A stretch of DNA of 64,000 nucleotides from positions 1-64,000 of the forward strand of contig JBKBRB010000010.1 in NCBI GenBank assembly GCA_046292465.1, written 5' to 3'. This document shows, one piece after another, positions 41,520 to 50,004 of this stretch (its first letter is position 1; the number at the start of each line of letters is the position of its first letter). A program made the translations under genes and the position numbers. This DNA comes from JANWWM01 sp046292465. Its GTDB lineage: Bacteria; Bacteroidota; Chlorobiia; Chlorobiales; Thermochlorobacteraceae. The notes beneath the pieces were generated by a model. That model was not told the origin of the DNA and ran no database searches. It saw only the letters and a list, made by a program, of their open reading frames with translations.

Positions 41520-43766
41520 TTACATGTGATAGCGCTTGAGTACAACAATCGTTAGGTCGTCGCGCACTGCACCGCCATCGTTGGTGAAAGCATTGACCGC
41601 GTTAAATATATCATTTTTGATTTCACTTGCACTTTTTTGACGAGAACGGCGAGCAACATCCATCAAGCGTTCATAGCCGAATTGTTCGCCATACTTATCA
41701 ACGGCTTCGATAACGCCGTCGGTATAAAGCACAACCACATCGCCGATGCTCAATTGAATTTGCACTTCTTGAATGTTGCCAGAGAAGAGCGCGCCTTTGT
41801 TAAGCCCCAAAGCCATACCTTTCATTTTGATAAGGTGAACATCGTTGCTTTGAACGACGACAGCCGGACAATGCCCAGCGTTGGAAAGATGAAGAAGGTT
41901 GCGTTCTGTATCAACAATTCCGTAAAGTGCGCTAATAAACGAGGCTTTTTCCATCCCGCGAGCAATGGTTTCGTTGGCTTTGCATAGAAATTCTTTTGGC
42001 GAGTTCGGGTAAATGCGAGCAAGCGACTGCACAATGCCTTTAAGTTCCGCCATGTAAAATGCTGCCGATGTTCCTTTTCCTGACACGTCAGCAATGATAA
42101 TACCAACAGTCGTGCTGTTTTCACCGATTTGAACATAATCGAAGTAATCGCCACCGACTTCATATGCGGGGTATGAAACGCCATCAACCTCAAAACCTTT
42201 CATTTTAGGCTGTGATTGTGGCAGAAGACGCAGTTGAATTTTCTGCGCTACCAAGAGCTCTTGTTGGAGCCGCTCTTTATCGATAAGTTCGCGAATGAGG
42301 CGAGAGTTGTCGATAGCAACGGCGGCTTGGTCGGCAAAGGTAGTGATGAGTTCCAAGTCTTCTTTGACGAAACCGTATTCGACATCTTTGGCGACGCACA
42401 AAACGCCGATGAGTTTGTTGCGTGCTAAAAGCGGAACAGAGACAATCGAGCCAATGCCGTTTGGCGATGCGGGCGTGGATTTGATTCGTCTCCAAAACTG
42501 CTTCACTGCTGAAGGCGACGCGCCGAATCGCACATCATTTTCAATATCATCAATTCTCACAATGCTTTTTTTCTCTGCAATTTGTTTCCAAATGAAGTCG
42601 GCTTTGCTTGAAAAACGCTGAATGGCTTCAAGTGAAATGTTTTGTTGCGCAACGGTCTTAAAAAATCCATATTCGCCGTTCAAATCGCGCCATTGAAGGT
42701 TCGGCAACTTCGAGGCAGTTATGCTTTCTGCTGAGCGTGTCTGTTCGCTGTAGGGATGGTAGAGGTCAAACCAGACTGAACTTGAAGCGCCACAAGCCTG
42801 ACGTGCGTAACTGACAAGTGAGTCATAAATTTTCTCTTCTTCGAACACATCAGTGATGAATTTGCTCATTGCGTAAAGGTTTTTCACCTCGCTCGATTTG
42901 CGCTCGAAGGCTTCAGAAGTTGGAAGATAAAAGAGCAAACTGAACAGCGTAACCACAAGATAGAGCAAGCCAAAAATAACAATCCCCTCGAAAAAAATTG
43001 AAACCGAAAAACTATATGCAGTAAAGTGTTCTTCTAAATTCAATCCGACTAAGGCAACTGCAATGCCGCCAATGATAAGCGGCACAAGAAAAATCGCACG
43101 AATTTTTTCGTCGCGCTTGATTGGCAAAATCCACGATAGGCGAAAGAGATTGACGAGCATCATCAAGCCTGCGACGCTTAAAAACGCAATCGCCAGCACA
43201 TTGAGTTTATCGCCTTTTTTCGTGCCGAACATTGCCACAGTGCCGAGCGTGAGAAAGGCCGCCATTAAAATGAAATTCGACTTCGTGTTCTTTAATCGGC
43301 GAAATAAAATGAGCCGCTCAGCAACAATGAAAAGTGTTAAAAGATACGACCCAAAGGTGAGAATGGTCAGATGCGATTTGAAAATGGTGTAAATGGTCTG
43401 CGGTGCAGCGGCAAGAATTTCTTCTTCAGGATTGAAATCGCACGGACCGAAAAGTGCACCGTAGACAGAAAGAAATGCGATAATCAAGACAATCAAAATT
43501 GCACCGCGCTTAAAGGCATCTTCGGGCTCGACCCACGCAACAGCGTCGGGAAGCGCGTGCAACTCAATCTGACGACGAATCAAAAGATAAATCGATGCAA
43601 CTGTCACATATCCCAAAAAATCCTTCAAGAACAAAATTCCAAACGAAATCAAGTAGGCTCTTGCTTCGCCTGCATAAAAAAGCCCAACATCAATGGAAAG
43701 ATGAAGAACTTCGCTGATAATTAGGGCGAGAAATAAAAAGTATGTGAGACGGACGTTTCTTTGCAT
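41520..43766 (-). CDS. Membrane-bound SpoIIE-type PP2C phosphatase with GAF domain
   Basis: A 748-residue protein from ATG 43766; the frame is open to 43889 but that overlaps the hutH promoter. The first ~290 residues hold about eight transmembrane segments. A GAF domain follows (~320-510, with IGSIVSVPLLARNKLIGVLCVAK), then a short coiled linker, then the PP2C domain: VGGDYFDY, IADVSGKGTSAAFYMA, LSNAGHCPAVV, VVLYTDGVIEA and DDLTIVVL. It would reset the STAS protein in response to a membrane or GAF-bound signal. First gene of the partner-switching module. The signal is unknown. Confidence 0.92.
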   Translation of the reverse strand: MQRNVRLTYFLFLALIISEVLHLSIDVGLFYAGEARAYLISFGILFLKDFLGYVTVASIYLLIRRQIELHALPDAVAWVEPEDAFKRGAILIVLIIAFLSVYGALFGPCDFNPEEEILAAAPQTIYTIFKSHLTILTFGSYLLTLFIVAERLILFRRLKNTKSNFILMAAFLTLGTVAMFGTKKGDKLNVLAIAFLSVAGLMMLVNLFRLSWILPIKRDEKIRAIFLVPLIIGGIAVALVGLNLEEHFTAYSFSVSIFFEGIVIFGLLYLVVTLFSLLFYLPTSEAFERKSSEVKNLYAMSKFITDVFEEEKIYDSLVSYARQACGASSSVWFDLYHPYSEQTRSAESITASKLPNLQWRDLNGEYGFFKTVAQQNISLEAIQRFSSKADFIWKQIAEKKSIVRIDDIENDVRFGASPSAVKQFWRRIKSTPASPNGIGSIVSVPLLARNKLIGVLCVAKDVEYGFVKEDLELITTFADQAAVAIDNSRLIRELIDKERLQQELLVAQKIQLRLLPQSQPKMKGFEVDGVSYPAYEVGGDYFDYVQIGENSTTVGIIIADVSGKGTSAAFYMAELKGIVQSLARIYPNSPKEFLCKANETIARGMEKASFISALYGIVDTERNLLHLSNAGHCPAVVVQSNDVHLIKMKGMALGLNKGALFSGNIQEVQIQLSIGDVVVLYTDGVIEAVDKYGEQFGYERLMDVARRSRQKSASEIKNDIFNAVNAFTNDGGAVRDDLTIVVLKRYHM

Positions 43767-43891
43767 ATACAAATATAAGGCAATCAAAATCGAGTTTTTC
43801 AGAACTGCAACTTCTGCTTGCACAATGTTTCGACGCGCGTTTCTTACAAGCGTTGAATAACTTTTATCATCTCTGAAACCGAAACGCATCT

Positions 43892-45421
43892 ATGACAACA
43901 ACACACATTGCCCTTGACGGTGAAACGCTTTCACTCCAGCGCATTAAATCGGCTCAAACAATTTCAATTTCATCTGCTTCTCGAGAAAAAATGCTTGCCT
44001 CGCGTCGAGTGGTCGACCAATTAACCCAAAGTAGTAAGGCGCATTATGGCATCAATACAGGCTTCGGCGTTTTAGCGCGAGAAAAAATTGCGCCGAAAGA
44101 TTTAGAGAAATTGCAAGAAAATTTGATTCTCTCGCATGCGGTTGGCGTCGGCGACCTTGTGCCAGAAGGCATTGTGCGCTGGATGTTGTTGCTCAAAGCC
44201 AATGCGCTCGCCAAAGGCTATTCAGGCATTTCACTTGAAGCGGTCGAGATGCTGTGCGAATTTTTCAACCGACGCATCTTGCCGGTGATTTATACACAAG
44301 GTTCAGTAGGCGCGTCGGGCGACCTTGCGCCACTGGCGCACCTCGTTCTCGCCATGATGGGCGAAGGCGAAGTTTGGTTTGATGGCAAACAAATCTCTGC
44401 GGCAAAAGCCTTGAAAGAGAGCGGACTGTTGCCCTACAAACTCAAATCCAAAGAAGGGCTTGCGCTCATCAACGGCACGCAGTTTATGCTCGCTTACGCG
44501 GTCGAGGCGCTCTTACGTGCAGAAGTAATGACGAAGACGGCTGACGTGTGCGCCGCCATTACGCTTGAAGCAATGCGTGGAAGCAGTTCGCCGTTTGATG
44601 CGCGAATCCACGCCTTGCGTCCGCACCAAGGACAGATAGCCGTCGCTAAAAATATTCTTCGTTTAATCGAAGGCTCAGAGATTATGCAGTCGCACAAGGA
44701 TTGCCAGAAAGTTCAAGACCCGTATTCGCTCCGATGTGCGCCACAAGTGCATGGCGCGTGCCGCGATGCGATTGATTATGCAAGGCGCGTTGTAGAAATT
44801 GAACTGAACTCCGCCACTGATAACCCACTTGTGTTTGAAAACGGCGATGTGATTTCTGGCGGAAATTTTCACGGAGAGCCGCTCGCGCTTGCCTTAGATA
44901 TGCTTGCCATCGCGCTTGCGGAACTCGCCTCAATTTCAGAACGACGTATCTACCTTCTTTTAGGTGGCGATAGCGTCGGAGGAATTGACTTGCCAAAACT
45001 GCTCATGCGCGATACAGGCTTGAACTCGGGCTTTATGCTTCCGCAATACACGGCCGCTGCGCTGGTGAGCGAAAATAAAATCCTTGCACACCCTGCCTCC
45101 GTTGATTCCATTCCGACCTCGCTGGGGCAAGAAGACCATGTCTCAATGGGAAGCATTAGCGCAACAAAACTCTACAAAGTGGTGCAAAATGTCGAGACCG
45201 TTTTAGCGATTGAACTCATGTGCGCTGCACAAGCCTTAGACTTTCTGCGCCCAATGAAAAGTGGCAAAGGCGTTGAAGCCGCACACAAGGAAATCAGAAG
45301 CATGGTGCCGCACGCTGAAAGCGACAGGCTGTTCCACAACGATATTGAAGCCGTGCTTCGTCTGGTGCAGAGCGAGGCAATTTTGCAGGTCGTCAGTAAA
45401 GCCGTTGGAGACCTAGAGTAA
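43892..45421 (+). CDS. hutH: Histidine ammonia-lyase
   Basis: First step of histidine breakdown: histidine to urocanate and ammonia. The protein is 509 residues, normal length. The MIO-forming triad Ala141-Ser142-Gly143 lies in GSVGASGDLAPLAHL. Also seen are YGINTGFG, INGTQFMLAYAV and a central NSATDNPLVF. Pairs functionally with hutU 24 kb upstream. It starts 126 bases from the divergent phosphatase gene. Tyrosine or phenylalanine ammonia-lyase is an alternative within the superfamily, but His-type motifs and the presence of hutU favour hutH. Confidence 0.93.
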   Translation: MTTTHIALDGETLSLQRIKSAQTISISSASREKMLASRRVVDQLTQSSKAHYGINTGFGVLAREKIAPKDLEKLQENLILSHAVGVGDLVPEGIVRWMLLLKANALAKGYSGISLEAVEMLCEFFNRRILPVIYTQGSVGASGDLAPLAHLVLAMMGEGEVWFDGKQISAAKALKESGLLPYKLKSKEGLALINGTQFMLAYAVEALLRAEVMTKTADVCAAITLEAMRGSSSPFDARIHALRPHQGQIAVAKNILRLIEGSEIMQSHKDCQKVQDPYSLRCAPQVHGACRDAIDYARRVVEIELNSATDNPLVFENGDVISGGNFHGEPLALALDMLAIALAELASISERRIYLLLGGDSVGGIDLPKLLMRDTGLNSGFMLPQYTAAALVSENKILAHPASVDSIPTSLGQEDHVSMGSISATKLYKVVQNVETVLAIELMCAAQALDFLRPMKSGKGVEAAHKEIRSMVPHAESDRLFHNDIEAVLRLVQSEAILQVVSKAVGDLE

Positions 45422-45434
45422 TCGTGAGCAGGAC

Positions 45435-45464
45435 TTGCGAAAAAACATGGTTTTTGTATATTTG
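45435..45464 (+). promoter_or_regulatory. Bacteroidota-type promoter upstream of tRNA-Thr
   Basis: TTG (45435-45437), 19-base spacer, TATATTTG (45457-45464), an exact TAnnTTTG. It lies 26 bases before the tRNA. It may also drive atpDC through the tRNA. Confidence 0.55.
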
Positions 45465-45489
45465 TGCCCTGTTGATTGAAAACTTGAAA

Positions 45490-45562
45490 GCCACCATAGC
45501 TCAGTTGGTAGAGCAGCTCATTCGTAATGAGCAGGTCGTGGGTTCGAGTCCCATCGGTGGCT
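45490..45562 (+). tRNA. tRNA-Thr (anticodon CGT)
   Basis: 73 bases fold as a cloverleaf. The acceptor arm GCCACCA pairs with CGGTGGC except the last pair (A-C). The D arm has GCTC/GAGC, the anticodon stem is GCTCA/TGAGC with loop TTCGTAA (CGT at 45523-45525), and the T arm has GGTTCGAGTCC. CGT reads ACG (threonine). CCA is not encoded. It sits 70 bases upstream of atpD. Confidence 0.95.
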
Positions 45563-45632
45563 CTACTCAAAACGCGGTGAAACAGCAGTTTCATCGCTAT
45601 TTTTTTATCCAGCCAAACCTTTTCTCGTCGTT

Positions 45633-47036
45633 ATGCAAGAAGGCATTATCACACAAATTATTGGACCCGTCGTTGACGTCGATTTTTCACAAGGCGATTT
45701 ACCCTCCATTCTGACGGCACTGAAAGTGCGCCGTGAAGATGGCACTGACCTCGTGCTCGAAGTTCAACAGCATTTAGGTGAAGAGCGCGTGCGCACAATT
45801 GCAATGGACGCTACGGAAGGATTAGTTCGCGGAATGAAAGTGATTAACACAGGAGAGCCCATCACGACGCCCGTCGGAAGCGAAGTGCTCGGACGCTTGC
45901 TCAATGTCGTTGGAGAGCCGATTGACGGAAAAGGTGAAATCAAAGCATCAAAGCGATATCCGATTCACAAAGCCCCGCCATCGTTCGATAAACTTTCCAC
46001 CAAAGCCGAAATCCTCGAAACCGGCATCAAGGTGATTGACTTAATTGAACCTTACTCCAAAGGCGGAAAAACAGGCTTGTTCGGCGGTGCAGGTGTCGGC
46101 AAAACCGTTATCATTCAAGAACTCATCAACAACATTGCCAAATTCCACAGCGGGTATTCGGTCTTTGCTGGCGTTGGCGAAAGAACGCGCGAAGGCAACG
46201 ACTTGATGCTTGAAATGGAAGAATCAGGCGTCATTAAAAATGCCGCACTGGTTTTCGGACAAATGAACGAGCCGCCAGGCGCACGAGCGCGCGTTGCTTT
46301 AACAGGGTTGGCGATTTGCGAATACTTCCGCGACGAAGAAGGACGCGATGTGCTCTTGTTCATCGATAACATTTTCCGCTTTACCCAAGCAGGTTCAGAA
46401 GTTTCGGCGCTGCTCGGTCGCATGCCCAGCGCCGTCGGCTATCAGCCAACGCTCGCCACTGAAATGGGAGCATTGCAAGACCGAATCACATCAACTACGA
46501 AGGGCTCAATCACATCAGTTCAAGCGATTTATGTGCCCGCCGACGACCTCACCGACCCTGCGCCAGCAACGGCATTCGCTCACCTTGACGCGACCACCGT
46601 GCTTTCAAGGCAAATCGCGGAAATGGGAATTTATCCCGCCGTCGACCCGCTCGACTCAACCTCGCGCATCTTAGACCCGCTCATCGTTGGACAAGAGCAT
46701 TACGATGTCGCGCAAGGCGTTAAACTCTTGCTCCAACGCTACAAAGATTTGCAAGATATTATCGCGATTCTCGGCATGGACGAACTTTCCGACGAGGATA
46801 AACTGGTGGTTGCACGTGCGCGTCGCGTTCAACAATTTCTCTCGCAACCCTTCTTCGTCGCCGAGCAATTCACCGGCTTGAAAGGTCGCTATGTCAAACT
46901 TAGCGACACCATTCGAGGCTTCAAAGAAATTCTCGAGGGCAAGCACGACCACCTGCCCGAAGCGGCATTCCGCCTTGTCGGCACCATTGAAGAAGCCGTT
47001 GAGAAAGGCGAAAAAATGTTAGCCGAAGCCAAGTAA
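45633..47036 (+). CDS. atpD: F1F0 ATP synthase beta subunit
   Basis: Catalytic beta subunit of F1, 467 residues. Walker A GGAGVGKT near residue 150, GERTREGNDL, Walker B LLFIDNIFRF, and ALLGRMPSAVGYQPTLATEMG are all in place. Only atpC follows; no alpha, gamma or delta genes are nearby. This matches the split ATP synthase operon (beta and epsilon apart) that I recall for green sulfur bacteria. Identification is secure. Confidence 0.98.
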   Translation: MQEGIITQIIGPVVDVDFSQGDLPSILTALKVRREDGTDLVLEVQQHLGEERVRTIAMDATEGLVRGMKVINTGEPITTPVGSEVLGRLLNVVGEPIDGKGEIKASKRYPIHKAPPSFDKLSTKAEILETGIKVIDLIEPYSKGGKTGLFGGAGVGKTVIIQELINNIAKFHSGYSVFAGVGERTREGNDLMLEMEESGVIKNAALVFGQMNEPPGARARVALTGLAICEYFRDEEGRDVLLFIDNIFRFTQAGSEVSALLGRMPSAVGYQPTLATEMGALQDRITSTTKGSITSVQAIYVPADDLTDPAPATAFAHLDATTVLSRQIAEMGIYPAVDPLDSTSRILDPLIVGQEHYDVAQGVKLLLQRYKDLQDIIAILGMDELSDEDKLVVARARRVQQFLSQPFFVAEQFTGLKGRYVKLSDTIRGFKEILEGKHDHLPEAAFRLVGTIEEAVEKGEKMLAEAK

Positions 47037-47048
47037 GGGAGTGAGAAG

Positions 47049-47306
47049 ATGGCGGCAGAATTTCATCTCGATATTGTAACGCCTGAAAGAAATGTGTTCA
47101 GCGGCAATGTGGTCAGTGTTACCGCGCCCGGCACTCTGGGGCAATTCCAAGTTTTAGCCAACCATGCGCCGTTTCTGTCTTCGCTCGCCACTGGCGAAGT
47201 GCGCATTGACTTTGCAGATAAATCACAACAAACCTACAAAGTGTCAGGCGGATTTTTTGAAGTCAGCGCAAATAAAGCAATGCTTCTCGTCGAAAGTGCG
47301 TCGTAA
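47049..47306 (+). CDS. atpC: F1F0 ATP synthase epsilon subunit, short form
   Basis: An 85-residue epsilon chain starting 12 bases after atpD with a GGGAG ribosome binding site. Seen: FHLDIVTPERNVFSG, GTLGQFQVLANHAPFLSSL and VSGGFFEVSANKAMLLVE, all of the N-terminal beta-sandwich. The two C-terminal helices that make the usual ~135-residue epsilon inhibitory are missing, and the stop is a clean TAA rather than a frameshift. Loss of that domain suggests no epsilon-type self-inhibition of ATP hydrolysis. Confidence 0.93.
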   Translation: MAAEFHLDIVTPERNVFSGNVVSVTAPGTLGQFQVLANHAPFLSSLATGEVRIDFADKSQQTYKVSGGFFEVSANKAMLLVESAS

Positions 47307-47318
47307 CTTTCTTTCTGA

Positions 47319-48266
47319 ATGATTCTCAAACCAAAACGATTGCAGGAGGGCGATACCATCGGCATCGTGGCTCCTGCAAGTCCCATCTTCCCCGAAGATA
47401 AACTTGAAAAAGCCAAAGCCTATCTCCAATCGCTTGGCTACACCGTCAAATTAGGCAAGCACATCAAAAAAATGCACGGCTACTTGGCAGGGTTAGACCA
47501 AGAGCGTGCTGACGACATTAACCAAATGTTTGCCGATAAATCCGTCAAAGCCATTTTTTGTTTGCGTGGCGGCTACGGCTCGCCGCGCTTGCTCCGCCTC
47601 GTTGATTACAACACGATTCGACGCAACCCTAAAATTTTCGTCGGTTTTTCCGACATCACCGCGCTTTGCTGTGCCATCTTCGCAAAAACAGGTCTTATCA
47701 CATTTTCAGGACCAATGCTCGTTTCCGATATGGTCAACCCTGATGAATACTCACAATATCACCTTTGGCGAATGCTTACGAAACCGCGCATTTACGGCAG
47801 GTTCATCAATCACGAAACCCACCATCTCGTCGGAATCCGTTCAGGCGAAGTCAAAGGACGGCTCATTGGCGGCAATCTCTCTCTGCTGACAGCACTGGTT
47901 GGAACGCCCTTCCTGCCCGATATGCGCAAAGCCTTGCTCTACTTTGAGGACATCGGGGAAGAACCCTATCGCGTCGACCGCATGCTCTCGCAATTTGAAA
48001 ATGCAGGCATTCTGGAAAAACTTTCAGGCGTGATTATCGGACAAATGACCGACTGCTTCGAGGATGATGATGAAAAACCCTCCTTGACGCTGGAAGAAGT
48101 AATTGACGACTACCTATGCGTCTTGCCAAAATCCGCCCCCGCGTGTGCCAATCTCTCCTACGGTCATATCAAGCACAAACTCACGCTTCCTATCGGAGCA
48201 AGAGCGAAACTGACTGTTAAAAACAAACGCGCTCGGCTTGAACTTTTGGAGACCGTTGTTTTGTAA
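47319..48266 (+). CDS. LD-carboxypeptidase (peptidase S66)
   Basis: Trims the terminal D-Ala from peptidoglycan tetrapeptides, or MccF-like cleavage of amide-linked antibiotics. The protein is 315 residues. Seen: GDTIGIVAPASP at the N-terminus, CLRGGYGSPRLL, VGFSDITAL with the nucleophile Ser, then LIGGNLSLL, YFEDIGEEPYRVDRML (catalytic Glu) and SYGHIKHKLTLPIG (catalytic His). No signal peptide, so cytoplasmic. It starts 12 bases after atpC and probably shares its transcript. Confidence 0.9.
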   Translation: MILKPKRLQEGDTIGIVAPASPIFPEDKLEKAKAYLQSLGYTVKLGKHIKKMHGYLAGLDQERADDINQMFADKSVKAIFCLRGGYGSPRLLRLVDYNTIRRNPKIFVGFSDITALCCAIFAKTGLITFSGPMLVSDMVNPDEYSQYHLWRMLTKPRIYGRFINHETHHLVGIRSGEVKGRLIGGNLSLLTALVGTPFLPDMRKALLYFEDIGEEPYRVDRMLSQFENAGILEKLSGVIIGQMTDCFEDDDEKPSLTLEEVIDDYLCVLPKSAPACANLSYGHIKHKLTLPIGARAKLTVKNKRARLELLETVVL

Positions 48267-48330
48267 GTCCTTAACAATTTGTTAAAATCCGTTCCTCTCA
48301 TCGCTTTAATGTTTAAGCGATTCAAACTTC

Positions 48331-49956
48331 ATGCAAACCATCTCAAACGACATGGCTCAACAGCCACTCACGCGTCTACAACGCTACGGAGAGCTTATCA
48401 TTTATGCGGTGATGTTCTTCGCGCTTGTAGCATCAGCATTTGCGCTGAACATTTTTTTAACGGAACAAAGTGCCAAAGATGCAAACGATGTTTTCTGTGC
48501 GACTCGCCTGCAACAATCGTGGCGAAAGGCGCAGAAAAATTTGACTGAAGTTCAAAACAACTTGATGACAGACGCCAGCATCACCGAAAATTTTAACAAC
48601 TTTCGTCATGCTATCGAGAATTTTGATTCTATTCTGACTGCGTTTTACTTCGGCGGCAGCGTTGTAATCGATGGAGAAACCTTTACCTTAATAAAACCTA
48701 CGGAGGCGCGCCCTAAAAAAATCATTAACGACCTTCAAGAAATGTGGTCGCCTATCAAAGCCGAGATGTTAGCATTGGCGCGCACGAATCCACAAAACCC
48801 TGCTACAATCAATCAAGAGGCTTTGGCAAGACTGGTTGAATACGCGGTTACAAGAGATGAAGCCATTTTGGACGCGAGCCAATCGCTTATTGTTACACTT
48901 GGAGAACTGTCGCAAGAGCGGATTTCAAAACTTCAGTTCTTTCAAGTGTTGGCTCTTATCGCAAGCGTGGTAGTGTTTTTAGCGATGGTTGTGCGTGTAA
49001 CGATTTCACTTCGCAAAAAGGATACCTTGCTCGACAATCAAATGGAAGAAATCACCAAGCAACGCGACACGATTGCAAGCGAGAAAGAGCGAGTAGACAA
49101 ACTGCTCAAAGATCTTCAAATGACCCAAACGCAACTTGTGCAATCGGAAAAAATGGCGTCGCTTGGGCAAATGGTGGCAGGCTTAGCGCATGAGGTCAAT
49201 ACGCCGCTGGGCTTTGTAAGAGGCAATATCGAAATCAGCCAACGCAACCATCGCATTATCTCATCGGCACTACGACAGCACGAGAAGTTGCGTCAAACGT
49301 TGGAGTCAGGAGAAGTTGATGAATTGGAGCAAATTTTGTTAGAGGCAAAAGAATCTATGGAAAAAATCAATGACTATGATTTGCTATCAAAAACCGAGCG
49401 CGTCTTTGAGGAGTCGCTCAAAGGCATTGACCGCCTGCAAGAGTTGGTAACGAATCTTAAAAACTTTTCGCGCCTTGATGAAGCCGTCCTGAAAATTGCC
49501 GATATTAACGAAGGAATTGAATCGTCTTTGTTAATCGCAAACAACGCGCTCAAACACAAGGCAGAAGTGGAAAAACATTTTTCGCCAAATTGCACGGCGG
49601 AATGTTATCCTGCACAACTCAATCAAGTATTTTTGAATCTGCTCACGAATGCGGCACAAGCGATTGAAGACGGCAAACGCGGCAAAATTTGCATTTCTAC
49701 TTTTACAGAAAATGGGCATGTAGTGATTAAAGTCGCCGATAATGGCAAAGGCATTCCGAAAGAACATCTTAAAAAAATTTTTGAGCCGTTTTTTACAACA
49801 AAACCTATTGGTCAAGGAACGGGATTAGGACTTTCCATCGTGTTCAAAATTATTGAACAGCACAATGGCACCATCGATGTGGAAAGTGAGGTAGGAAAAG
49901 GTACAACATTCACTATCAAACTGCCGAAGAAGCAACCACGCAAAAATGCTCAATGA
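48331..49956 (+). CDS. Membrane sensor histidine kinase
   Basis: A 541-residue kinase. A first transmembrane segment is at ~20-43 (LIIYAVMFFALVASAFAL), a ~160-residue periplasmic part follows, and a second segment is at ~206-226 (VLALIASVVVFLAMVVRV). A coiled linker leads to the HisKA domain with phosphoacceptor His in GLAHEVNTPLGF. The ATPase part has LLTNAAQAIEDG (N box), VADNGKGIPKE and GTGLGLSIVFKIIEQ (G boxes). The response regulator gene follows 48 bases later. The ligand is unknown. ATG 48331 is used; ATG 48352 is possible. Confidence 0.9.
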   Translation: MQTISNDMAQQPLTRLQRYGELIIYAVMFFALVASAFALNIFLTEQSAKDANDVFCATRLQQSWRKAQKNLTEVQNNLMTDASITENFNNFRHAIENFDSILTAFYFGGSVVIDGETFTLIKPTEARPKKIINDLQEMWSPIKAEMLALARTNPQNPATINQEALARLVEYAVTRDEAILDASQSLIVTLGELSQERISKLQFFQVLALIASVVVFLAMVVRVTISLRKKDTLLDNQMEEITKQRDTIASEKERVDKLLKDLQMTQTQLVQSEKMASLGQMVAGLAHEVNTPLGFVRGNIEISQRNHRIISSALRQHEKLRQTLESGEVDELEQILLEAKESMEKINDYDLLSKTERVFEESLKGIDRLQELVTNLKNFSRLDEAVLKIADINEGIESSLLIANNALKHKAEVEKHFSPNCTAECYPAQLNQVFLNLLTNAAQAIEDGKRGKICISTFTENGHVVIKVADNGKGIPKEHLKKIFEPFFTTKPIGQGTGLGLSIVFKIIEQHNGTIDVESEVGKGTTFTIKLPKKQPRKNAQ

Positions 49957-50004
49957 GCACACAGTATTGTTGAGAAAATTTTTATCACCATAACAACTCG
50001 AACA

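Noticed and set aside
41637..41987. 116-codon open frame on the plus strand
   Set aside because: Antisense to the PP2C domain of the SpoIIE-type phosphatase.
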